Positions 46,465 through 56,830 of a stretch of DNA of 64,000 nt are shown in pieces. How positions within the stretch are numbered: position 1 is the stretch's first letter; the number at the start of each line of letters is the position of its first letter. The notes beneath the pieces are model-generated. The model was not told the DNA's origin. It saw only the letters and a program-made list of their open reading frames with translations, and ran no database searches. The position numbers and the translations under genes were made by a program. This DNA is from Sequoia sempervirens (Eukaryota > Streptophyta > Pinopsida > Cupressales > Cupressaceae): the NCBI GenBank assembly GCA_007258455.2, contig VDFB02187456.1:29498-93497 (forward strand), read 5' to 3'.

Positions 46465-48286
46465 CTGCAAGTAAAGGAGAAGTAAGCATGTTCAAGTATA
46501 AAACATGAGAAATGTTAGCAAAATCCTACAAAAACAACGTTAGATCGAGTAATTCATCATTCAAGGATCCTAACATTTATTTCAAATCATCATTAGCCTT
46601 TTTTCTAGAGGGAGATATGGCAATGTGGGCCCAGGGGTGCAGACTTCCCGGGGCTGGCAGTCATTTTGAAGGCAGTTGTGGACAGACAGCAGACAGGGCA
46701 CGGCGACCCGCATGAGTTCACCTACATTAGGTTTTTTGTCTTGTGGTGGGGCCCATTTAGGAGGTTAATCCATTTTAGCACATGGGTTAAATCATTTTGA
46801 GGCTTTGGAAATGTTAAGTTCACCATTCATGCATGCAGACCAAAGGCATGCGGGTGCAGGGGCTATCTTGGCAATTTTGGGCTCTGTTGTTTAAAACGGC
46901 ACCGACGGGACGGAATCCAGCATGTGGCATCCCACACTGCGGGGCCCGCAGTCGGGGAGGATGGTTTTGTTTTATCTTTGAATTCCAAACCATTTAAATG
47001 GGTGCGGGGAGGATGGTTTTGTTTTATCTTTGAATTCCAAACCATTTAAATGGGTGCGGGTAAGGAGATGCGGAAAGGCATTAGAGGTCAGCTGCTCAGA
47101 ACGATGGAGGCAGGATGGAGTTCCGCAATGGGTGGCCTGCATTGTCAGACCCGCATGGAGCCTTGGCATTGCTTATTCGTTCCCAAACGGCTATAAGGAG
47201 ACAGCAGGGTCGGGCCCTGCATAGCGGGCCAATGAAGGTTGTTGGCCGTTTCGAAGCAGCCATAGCGGGGCTGCGACCCGAGGGCGATCACCTACATGGA
47301 GCAGCCCGTCTAGTGTTCTACACTTAGTCCTTTTTGCTTTGGGCTCAGACGGAGGCAACAATCATGGGGTCTGCAAGGCAGATAGATGGATGTCATCAGA
47401 CGTGTGAAACAGCGGATGCACGGAGACGGCAACTCGGTTCAGTTGGTCCGCAAGCAAGAGGGTTAATCACTTCGTTCTTTTGAGTTTAGACAGCGGAGGT
47501 TGTTGCGAAGTCCGCAAGGCGGACGATTGGGATGCCCAAGCCGTTTGGGATGGTGACGCGGGATGGAGGCTCATGGACGAAAGCCCGCAATGAACAACCT
47601 GCACACAGTTAACACTTAGTCATTTCAGCGCATTGATTTGAACAGAGATAATTGGGGCGGGGCCCGCCTAGCGAAACGACGGGATCAATTAGCCATTTGG
47701 TCAACGAGGTTCAGAGGGAAATCCGTCGATGGAGGCCCGCACTTGCGGACTTGCGAGGGCCGAGAGACACTTCTTCGGGCCCATGGATTTTGTTAAGTTT
47801 GAAAGGGACGGTAGAGAAAGAGCGTCCACCCGCATGAGCGGGCCCTAAGAGGGCGAAGGCTGGTCATTTTGAAGCTTGCTACTTGAGGGTTGGGGAAATG
47901 ATAGTGGGCTCTTTGCAGACCCATAGGGCATGATTTCCCTGGTTCAAGAATAGTCGCGAGAGGTTGGAGTTTCGCATGATTTTTTAGGGTTGATTTCGAG
48001 GGATTCTTCAATTTTTGAGACATGGGTTTTGTTCGCCATATTGTCTTCAAACTGGTTTGAAGGTTTTTAGTTCTCAAGACTTTAATAATTTTGCAGAAAT
48101 GTGAAAAAACTCATAAACAAGCAGCAGCGGAGGTCCTACCTGGCAGACCCACGAGAACTCGTCAAGGAATTTGATGTTGGCGATGCACGAGCGACGGCAA
48201 GACTTCGCAGGCGTGGAGGCGGTGATTGTTGGAGGCTCTGACAAATTTCTTGAACATCTAACAGTGAAAATGACCCTTCGAAATTT
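46465..48286 (-). other. GC-rich leader or intron upstream of the long gene
   Basis: This stretch is clearly richer in G+C and in CpG than the rest of the window. Words of the type GGCCCGCA, GTCCGCAAGG and ACCCGCATG recur at irregular 60-150-bp spacing (46,705, 47,151, 47,276, 47,446, 47,507, 47,583, 47,735, 47,829, 48,391 among them). A TATA box lies at its upstream edge, and the minus strand has CTGCCAG|GTAGGACC near 48,140, a plausible splice donor pairing with the acceptor at 46,465. I infer a short non-coding first exon and a 1.7-kb intron. Frames here are short and look incidental. Confidence 0.45.
46958..47060. repeat. Exact 52-bp tandem duplication
   Basis: Two adjacent copies, starting at 46,958 and 47,010, are identical over their shared length. 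They contain GATGGTTTTGTTTTATC, TTGAATTCCAAACC and ATTTAAATGGGTGCGGG. Lack of divergence in an otherwise decayed region means the duplication is recent, or that it is an assembly artefact. Confidence 0.9.
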
Positions 48287-48296
48287 CTATTTATAG
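48287..48296 (-). promoter_or_regulatory. TATA box for the long minus-strand gene
   Basis: The minus strand reads CTATAAATAG, followed about 35 bases later by TTCACTGTTAGATG and then a C-rich leader. It faces the gene starting at 46,464 with the GC-rich leader or intron between. It has the same core sequence as the TATA box at 42,104, although the flanks differ. Confidence 0.55.
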
Positions 48297-49403
48297 AATT
48301 TTATGCATTAAATTCCCATCATTAATGCGGGTACGGAAGTAGCCAAGGTTGGTTGGCATGCAGTTCGAAAGCGGCAGCGACGAGAACAGTGGGGTCCGCA
48401 AGGTGAGCAATAGTCAAGGGTTGGTCATCTGGCAAGTTGGCAAAAAGGAATGAGGACAGAGGCTGCAGGACCTGCAAAGTAGGCAGACGTGTCGGCTCAA
48501 CCGTTGCAGGGATGACAAAAAGGGGACGGAGTTCTGCATAAGGCGGCCCATAGAGGCGGACCCACATAGCATGAAGGATGGCAGTTTTAAAGTTAGAAGG
48601 AAAACTGCTAAGGGAACTCCACAAAGGCTAAAGACTTGAAGTCTTTGAAGGCGGTGAAACTTGGTCAACTTAAGATGCTAACTCTAGGACTCCTTGACCA
48701 TTTAGGACTCAAAACAAGGGGCACGCAAAATGAGGTGAAGACAAAAGCAACCTGGCAAAGCGAAAAGAGAGGGTCCTCGTTCTGAATAGAGCGTGTGTGC
48801 TATAGGAACAAGAATGTGGTTGATGATATCCACATCATACCAAAACAAGGTTACAAAATTTACCAATTTAATTCAATTGACTAGCAATATTGGGACTTGT
48901 CTAAAGAAAAAGGAAATTTGCAATAGTCACACATAAGGTTGAGCCTTACACGGCTCTAAATATGGGGGAAAAAGAAACCAAATGTCTCCCACCTAAGAAT
49001 TTTTGGAAGTCCTGGTTCTATTTTCATTCTAAAAATTAAAAAGAAGAAACTTGATACAACTTCATTTAAATACATTTTCATAGAATATGGAAGAAAGGAA
49101 AAAGGTCTTAGAATATATTATCCTTCAAAAAGAGATGTCATTTCAAGTCAAAATGTTCATAGTTTTAAAAAATCTAAGTTATCTTTCATTCAATTATTCA
49201 AATTGAATATTTTATAAAAAATTATTTCTCATATGAATATGATCAATCTAATGAATTCAAAGTATAGAAATCCATTGTTAAATGTAAATAAATTTAGAGA
49301 ATCCTTCCTCTCCCTAAATAACTAAAAAAATTCACACATTTTTTATATTGATGACTCTATGAAAATGGACCTCAATTCTTTGAAGAAGGTGTAGAGAACA
49401 AAA
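48297..49403. other. Anonymous DNA, no gene seen
   Basis: The left half (to about 48,780) is still GC-rich and could hold upstream promoter sequence of the minus-strand gene. The right half is AT-rich without recognisable coding. Confidence 0.35.
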
Positions 49404-50610
49404 GTGGAGAGATATAACACAATTAGAGCATGATACTTTAATTGGGAAAAAAAATTGGGATCTTGTATATCCACCATCAAAAAAGTATAGTTTTGCAAGT
49501 TTCATTAGTTGTATAAAATTAAATATAACTCCAACTATATAGATAAATACAAGGAAAGAATATTCAATAAAGGTTTCACTCAACAACATGGTTCAGACTA
49601 TGAAAACAATTCCTAGTGGAAAAATGAGCATCATTTGAATGCCACTTACCTTAACAATCCAAAATGGTTGGGAGATATACCAAGTGGATGTGAAAGCTAC
49701 ATTCTTAATGGGTGATCTCTAAGAGGAAATACATGTGATTGAACCAAAAGAAATTTAAAAACTAAACAAAGAATCCTATGTTTATAAACTTATAGATTAT
49801 TTGTATAGTCTTAAACAAGATCCTAGAGTTTTGTATGTAAAAATTAATAGATTTTTCCAATCTCTTGGACCCTTTATTTGCTACATTGACAATGACCTCT
49901 TTGTTAAAATTGAAGATTTTTATATCATCATAATCATATTATATGTGGATGATTTACTCATTATGAGTAGTTTTAACTATTTAATCCACAAATATAAAAA
50001 TAAACTAAATCAAACATTTGAAATAATTGATTCAAGGCTATTATATCATTTCCTAATATTAACTCTTTCACGATCATCACTCTATTATGGTATCACAAGC
50101 AATATGTGTACAAGATTCTATTAAAAACTTCAATATGATTGACTAAAAAGTTGATATTATTGCTATTGAAATAAGTATCAAACTTAACTCTATAGATTCA
50201 TGCGAAAAGACCAATCCTACTTAGTGTAGGCAATTTGTAGGAAGCCTAATATATCTTACTCTAGATCTAGACTAAATGTTACCTATGCAATAGGTATTGC
50301 ATATATATTTATGCAATATTCATGTGTGGATCATGAGAAATGGATAAAATAAAACTAAGGTATACTTTAAAGGAACTCGTATGGTATTTATTATTCTTGC
50401 ACAAAAAATGCAACTTTATACAATTATGTGATGCGGTGTTAACTATGTTAATGATTTTGTTGATATAAAATCTACTTCGGGCTATGTCTTTAAATTTGGT
50501 ATTGGTGTTATCACATGGAATAGTAAAAATAAGCCCGCTATACCTCTTTCATCCACAAAGGCTAGATATATAAGTTGAATAGAAGCTAAATATACCACAT
50601 TGCTTATGAT
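49404..50610 (+). pseudogene. Ty1/copia reverse transcriptase / RNase H remnant, 5' part
   Basis: From WRDITQLEHDTLIGKKNWDLV at 49,404 the plus strand gives, across frameshifts and stops, the plant Ty1/copia polymerase order: YQVDVKATFLMGDL (about 49,690), YSLKQDPRVLYVKI, LYVDDLLIM with the catalytic-type Y-V-D-D (about 49,940), YLTLDLD-like words, YAIGIAYIFMQYS, then the RNase H start SGYVFKFGIGVITW and SSTKARYIS (50,470-50,575). The frame breaks off at about 50,610 in the middle of the RNase H domain and resumes at 52,406. Gag, protease and integrase were not found to the left. It is a dead copy. Confidence 0.8.
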
Positions 50611-52385
50611 AGTGCTCATGACCCCTTTTGAAACCTTACACTTGGCTCAAAATATTCTCACCTCTCCTATTGGATTTGGATGCCCCTAGTTCATTTGTTT
50701 GCAATTGTGTGGTTTGAGAGCCACATCTCTCTTGGTCTAGGATGCTTCAAATAGGGTTCCCATGTCATCGCCTCCTATGATCATTTTTCTAGTGCCCCCC
50801 AACTGTGTTGTTCTTGGTGTCACATTGAATGAATCATTAGACTTGTTCATGCTAGGAGATTATTTTTTAAGGGGTTTCAGAGGCTCAACTATGTGATTGG
50901 TTTTTATCTTGTTCTTGTCAAATTTGTTCTTAGGTTTTATAAGAGGGAACAACAATGGTATTAGGCTTGTGGCTAGGGTGCTTCTTAGACACATTGTTGG
51001 GGTTGCTACAACTCTAAATGGAGTTGTGGGTTCAATTTATTGTTCCAAGTGGACCTATACAACCATAACTAGTTTGAGGCTCCTACTCAACCTTCTTAGC
51101 GAGAAAAAAATGGTCCTTTCACTACTCATAAACCTCACTTGTCATGGTATGTAGATATGATGTGATAAAAATATATTTTATTTTGTTGAGGTTTGGTTTA
51201 TATATTCAACAATTTTTGGCCTTCTCTTGTTGATTTACACAACTAGGTTCAAGAATCTTGGAAACCTCTCATTGTTGGTAACATTAAGCTTTATCCTTGT
51301 GCTAGGGGCTTCATCATTGTAAATTTTAACTCTTTAGAGGACAAGGATTTGATGCTTGACAATAGGTTATGGATATGTGGAGACCACTCCCTTTGGATTA
51401 AGCCTTGGACTATCACATTCAACCCTCTCTTGAAATCTCCCAATACCAAACCAATTTGAGTTCGGCTACCAAATATTCCTCTCCAATTTTGGGAAGACTC
51501 CTACTATGAGGCTATTGGAAATGCAATTGATTGATTCTTAAAGGTTGACTCTACTAATTCCTTCATGGATCACTCTACATATGCACATATTCTATCAAAC
51601 ATTGATATCTCCAATGCTCTTCCTAAGGATATTACTTTGATGGTGGGGGATAGGCCTTGTACTCAACCACTTGACTATGAAGGTCTTCCCTTTAGGTGTA
51701 GATGATGTTTTCCATTGACCACTTGGTTGAACTTATTGTCAACTCTTTAATGCAAGGGTACAACTACGTGGTGGAAGAATGCTCAAAACGATCACTTGAA
51801 TATTAACACCTACAACTCTCTAGTTAATGGGTCCTCTAAGGATGATGTGTCTTCTTAGGATGTTGGGTCATCTCTTCTAATTCCCCCTTGCTGCATGTCA
51901 CATTCCTCTAGGAGTTCCTCAAGCAATTTGGTGGCTCAGGAAAGTCCCACTCCTACAACTCCTTTTCCTCCCTTTGGTGACTCCCACCAAGATCTTGATC
52001 TAGTTGTTCATTAGTTGACTTCTCCAGGTAAACATTCCTTTGTTTGCATTGCACCCATGGATGGACCCTCTAAGGGGATGTCTCCTCCCCTATCCTAGAT
52101 ATGAGGACTTAAGATAACGTTTCCTAGATAATTGTTCAAAGGAGGAATAAAGGTCTTCCTCAATCTCTCTCAATCACATACTAGGGTTAAGTGTGTGAGG
52201 TTGAATAGGGAAGGTTCTAGCATTGCTTAGGCTAGATTCTTGGGTACTATTTTCTGCTTCACAACTTGGTTGTAATTATGTTCATTTTGGCTTAGCAACT
52301 TGGTTAGATTTATTTTATATTTGTCCCATTTGTTGAAATGGTGTGTGGTCCCTCCAAAACCAACGTATATTAATAAAAACAAAAT
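50611..52385 (+). mobile_element. DUF4283-type retroelement (LINE ORF1-like) copy 1
   Basis: This interval lies between two parts of a copia RNase H domain, so it reads as an insertion. At about 51,195-51,720 the plus strand encodes the DUF4283 pattern: LYPCARGFIIVNFNSLEDKD, NRLWICGDHSLWIKPW, VRLPNIPLQFWED and CTQPLDYEGLPFRCR, the last leading to where a zinc knuckle normally sits. A Ser/Pro-rich tail follows (to 52,100). The 3' end reads CCTCCAAAACCAACGTATATTAATAAAAAC, close to the tail of copy 2. No endonuclease or reverse transcriptase was seen, so it is either truncated or non-autonomous. Stops occur throughout. Confidence 0.6.
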
Positions 52386-52405
52386 AATCAATGTGACATA
52401 AAAGG

Positions 52406-52680
52406 TTATTGGATGAGCTTCATATGGGTACTACTAAAAGTACCACCTTATTATGTGACAATGAAAGTTGTATCCTTCTTTCCAAAAATCATGTTCAACA
52501 TCAAAGGACAAAGCACATTGAAGTTGATGCACCATTCATACAAAAAAAAGTTCTCAATGGTAATATTTATCTCTATTTTTATTAGATTTATGATCAACTA
52601 GTAAATATTTTTAATAAAAAAATTATGCAATGTCAAATTCTATAAATTTAAAATAATTTTGGGCCTTAATAATTTTCCAT
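52406..52680 (+). pseudogene. Ty1/copia RNase H remnant, 3' part
   Basis: The frame resumes at 52,406 with LLDELHMGTTKSTTLLCDNE, then NHVQHQRTKHIEVD and FIQKKVLNGNI, and ends weakly with DQLVNIFNKKIMQCQIL. These are the standard last blocks of Ty1/copia RNase H and directly continue the part that stops at 50,610. Stops and frame changes show that it is dead. Confidence 0.78.
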
Positions 52681-55239
52681 TGTGAGGTAGTATGCATGAT
52701 AATTCCACCTCCTAATATTCAACAATTTTATTATATCTATAACCTACAAGCATTATGTAATATTTTTGTCTATTTCTTCTTCCACTTGTAAATAATTATA
52801 TTGTATAATAGACCTATAGGTAATAATATTTAAAGAATTTGGGGAAGGTTCTTTTGAGAAGTTCCACTCCAATAAAAAACTTTATAATACCTCTTTATGA
52901 GCATCATTGATAAAATTGGGATTTAAATTATGACAAGAATTTTATCATGATTAAAATATATGATCTTCCACTTTACATATATTTTAAACATGATATATGT
53001 TTGTTAAAGAAATCATGTGTTACTTATATTGGTTCCCCAACCTTTTGTTATTATTTTCTCAAGTTCCCTCTATTTTGCACCTTTGTTTGTCCATTGTTTA
53101 TAATTGATCTAAGATATTTTATATGGGCCTTTGTGTTAATATGACTTTTTCTCCTGAGTTGCCTCCCACCTTTTGGTTCATGGCAATCATCCAAGCTTGT
53201 GAAATAATAATTTGGCTTAGTCTTTTGTGTTCAGCACTTTATGGAGGTTTCAAAACCTCAGCCTGACATGGTTTTTCAAACTTTGCAAAGCATGATGGCA
53301 GTCTTGGCACTTACAAAGTGTTGTGTCATTGGTCAAGATAAATTGACTCACCAAGTAGGTGGGTCCAATCTAAAGATGAGGAGAGTGTGTCAAAGAGACA
53401 CTTGGAATGATCGTTTTGCATTTTAGAAGGTATGAGCCTAACATATTTACCTTGTTGTGCCATTCGCCAAAATATATGAGTTGATCATTTGTGGACCTTA
53501 CAGGAGAATTTCTTTTGATGGAGATTTGAAGTGGTTGTGGTTGCCAACAATGGTTCAAGCACCAATGCCAAGTGTCGACAAATCCTAATGTTTCACCAAA
53601 GTGCCAACATAGTCGAGGAACTAGAGAGAAGGATTGTTACATGCATCGAGGATCACAATCCACATCCTTAGTATCCATAGTCACTCAATACCTAAGACAA
53701 ATTAGGTGAAAGTGCAATGAGGAAGTAGGTGGCCCATGTCATCATTTTAAAAGGGTTTTGAGTGCCAAACATAGTGGCACTCCATTTTCTCATCCAACTA
53801 CCTACTTGTGTCCTCCACCTGCTATATTTCCCCTCTTGGATGTCATTAATGTATATTGATTTCGGCCACTTTCTCACCCTTTGTGGATGTCATAAATGAC
53901 CAAAAAGTGGCACTTATTGAAGGAAGATTGTTGTCCATACTCTATGGGAACATCAGGATAAAGATTGGGGCTGAACTTAAAGTACATAACTAATGGAAAG
54001 CACATACATTAAGGCATGCTTTCCTCCTACAGATGCAGAAGATCATGGATTTTCAAGAACCACAAGCAGGTCTACACATTTCTCGTTCTGGGCAACTTAC
54101 AATAGGGGTATATATCCATTTCAATTTAATTTTCAGGGGGAGGGGGAATAACATTGGATTGGAGAAGAGTGTGGTAGAGAAAAAACTTACACAATAGAAC
54201 TAGAGGGTTCATAGTTTTCAAGTCTAGGTATTATAATTTTTCTATTATATTGATTTAGGTTTATCCTAAATTTGTAATAAGCATTTGTAAACTTTATAGA
54301 TCAAATGATTAATTCCACAATCAACCTTAATTAAGTATCTCCATGTTTATACTCTGCATTTCTAGATTGTATTGTTTAGTTGGTCGACCAAATGACTATA
54401 AAATCCTTTTAAAGAATTTGAAAGGTATCTTTTTCATAACAATAAAGGAAGTGTATAGGAAATTTCATGGTTTACTAAGTGGACTCACTTAATATTTTGT
54501 ACCTATCAATTTCTTTTTTGAATATATGTGTAGATCCTAGCTTACTTGTGCATTTTGAAAGGTGAAGTCTTTTGTGGTGTCTTGATTAGGGTATCACCTT
54601 GGTTTCAATTATTGCATGTTTTGTATGAATTCAAAGACTTTGTTTCCCAACTAGATAAAGGTGTTGATCTATTGATGGCTCCTTCTCCCCATCATCCTCT
54701 ACACACTCAAAATAAATCAATATAAACATCCTTTTAATTTTATCTTTTCTAGTGTGTTTCAACTTCCATGTTTAAATGTATTTAACATAGTAAGGAATTA
54801 TTATAAAACGCATCCATTGACATTTATGGGGTAGATCATATGTTTTAACAAGGTGTTTAACCTTGAATCCCCCAAACCAACATACAAGCATGAAGTGACA
54901 ACCAAAATAGTAGTGCACTATGCAACGGGTATGGTTTGTGTGAGGGTGAGTATCATACTTCCATGGTGATATATATTAAAGCACCTTAGGGAAACACCCC
55001 TTAGCCATGCAAAGCCAAAAGTGAAGGAGATCTTACACACCTCAATAATTGGTCTTGAATTTCCCAATGTAAACATAGGTTTTGTGATACTCTTCCTAGA
55101 TTTGACACCCTTGGCACTTGGGAGACTATCCAGCCTTAGGGGTTTGGGGTCCACAACTAAGATCACCTATAACTTAAGAACTTTATATTTTATTTTATTT
55201 TTAAATAACAATATACAGCCCTTATAAATAGTAAGGGGT
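52681..55239. other. Anonymous DNA, no gene supported
   Basis: A short plus-strand frame at 53,241-53,426 has no recognisable motif. A purine-rich tract CAGGGGGAGGGGGAATAACA at about 54,133-54,152 looks like an LTR polypurine tract, but no LTR could be delimited after it. Nothing else is recognised. Confidence 0.35.
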
Positions 55240-55259
55240 AGTGGATCCATCTTATGTTG

Positions 55260-56830
55260 TGACCATTTTCAATGCACATTGTCGATCCTCTTCCTGCCCA
55301 TGCAGGAATTGCATATATTGTGACCATTTCATTAGGGTTGACTATGTCTCCATTATGGGCTACTGGCATTTGGGAAGTTTTTTCCAATGGAATTTATGTT
55401 CCAAATTATGGTGATGTTTTTTTTGGTGCCTCGGGTCCTAGCTCTGATAAGCATCATTCTAACAGTTGTGCCCATGATGGATGTGTGGTTTTTTCCACCT
55501 CTCATTTTTCTAACCTCTTTGACCCATGCCGAATGGTGGTGCTAGAGCGTTGGGCTCTCTAACTTGAGGTTCTTTTAGACACACCAATGGAGGGTATATG
55601 TCTCTTGTTCAAGTTTTAATGGTTGTTGGTGAGGGTGGGGCAAATCATGTTCATTCCTATGCAATCATGGCTCGCATAGGGACTCACTTTTCTCACTCTA
55701 CTCAATGTGGAAAATTTTGGCCTCTTTCTTCCTCACATTCTTCCCTTGTCATGGTTTGTGAGAAGAATGTGATTGATAATGAAATATTTCATGCTCAAGA
55801 AAGTTTGATCTACAGATTTAATTGGCCCTAGCCTTCTCTCCCAAACTTGCATAAGTGGATTTTGGATTCTTGGATGCCCCTCACTGGTTGTTTAATTGAG
55901 CTTTTTCCTTGTGATATGGGATTTTTTATCGCAATCTTTCATACTTCAAAGCACATGGAAGAAATGTTGGATGGTAGGTTGTGGATGTGGGGCAAGCATT
56001 CCCTCTCTCTCAAACCATAGTTTCCTTATTAATCCAATGAAGGAATCTCTCAATATTGTGTTGGTTTGGGTGAGGTTGCCTCATCTCGCTCTCAAATTCT
56101 AGGAAGATTTATGCTTTTGAGGATATCGACAATGCTAACGATCATTTTTTGAAGGTAATTTTTTCACATCTAACATTGATCACTCTACTTTTGCCCATAT
56201 TTTTGGTGGGCATTGATATTTCCAAGGCTCTTCATGGGAATTTTGTTGATTGAGGATAGGAAATGGATTCAATTACTTGATTATGAGATCCTACTATTTT
56301 GATATAGATAGTGCTTTGATATTGTACATCTTGTTTTTGAGTGTCCATGTTATTGAAAGAATGTGGGCTTAGCTACTTGGTGGGGGAATGCCCTCCCTGA
56401 TCATTTGACTGTGTATGTTTCTATTGGATGTCAATCTCTAGTTGAGGAGCCTCCTTGTCCTGCCCCTCGTTGGTGGATCACGGGTGATCTTGGGGCTCCT
56501 ATGGTGGCATCCCCTAGGGCTAATATGGCTCAAGTGATTTCATTGTTCCCTATTAGGACTCCTTTTGATACGGATCAAGAATCTACAGTGTTTATTCCCA
56601 TTACCCAACCTATGGGATGTGAGAAATTATTGCTCATGGTCATTTTGATTAATAATAGTTGCATTGTTGAATGACCTTTTTAGTGACCATTGCGATGCAT
56701 TTGTAAAAGGTTCTCGGTGCTTTCAAAATTTGGTCTTTTAGTTGTCAAATGTTTGTTATTGACAATTATCTCTATCTTGATGTTTTGATGTATTTGGATT
56801 TCTTCAAAACTAACTTATCTTAATCAAAAC
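55260..56830 (+). mobile_element. DUF4283-type retroelement (LINE ORF1-like) copy 2
   Basis: The plus strand encodes the same pattern as copy 1 across several frames. Around 55,830-56,100 it reads LHKWILDSWMPLTGCLIELF, PCDMGFFIAIFHTSKHMEEM, GRLWMWGKHSLSLKP and VWVRLPHLALKFWED. Near 56,260 it has KWIQLLDYE, then VHLVFECPCY where a zinc knuckle would be, then WWGNALPDHL and a Pro/Ser-rich tail to about 56,640. The 3' end (TTCAAAACTAACTTATCTTAATCAAAAC) resembles that of copy 1. The N-terminal limit is uncertain. Stops and shifts are frequent. Confidence 0.55.

Noticed and set aside
46459..46495. Upstream Met at 46,495 as the start of the long minus-strand gene
   Set aside because: A strong pyrimidine tract and TTGCAG acceptor lie between it and the in-frame ATG at 46,459, so the upstream codons are better read as intron.
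47030..47837. Plus-strand frames of 60-70 codons in the GC-rich stretch
   Set aside because: High GC lowers stop frequency. The frames are short, overlap in several phases and carry no motif.
48230..48245. Primer-binding site on the minus strand (TCAGAGCC)
   Set aside because: Only the last part matches the tRNA-iMet site, and it lies about 45 bp after a TATA box with no LTR end before it.
54133..54152. Polypurine tract of a copia element
   Set aside because: It is 1.5 kb past the end of the copia RNase H remnant and no LTR start or end could be recognised, so it is mentioned only as a site within the gap.
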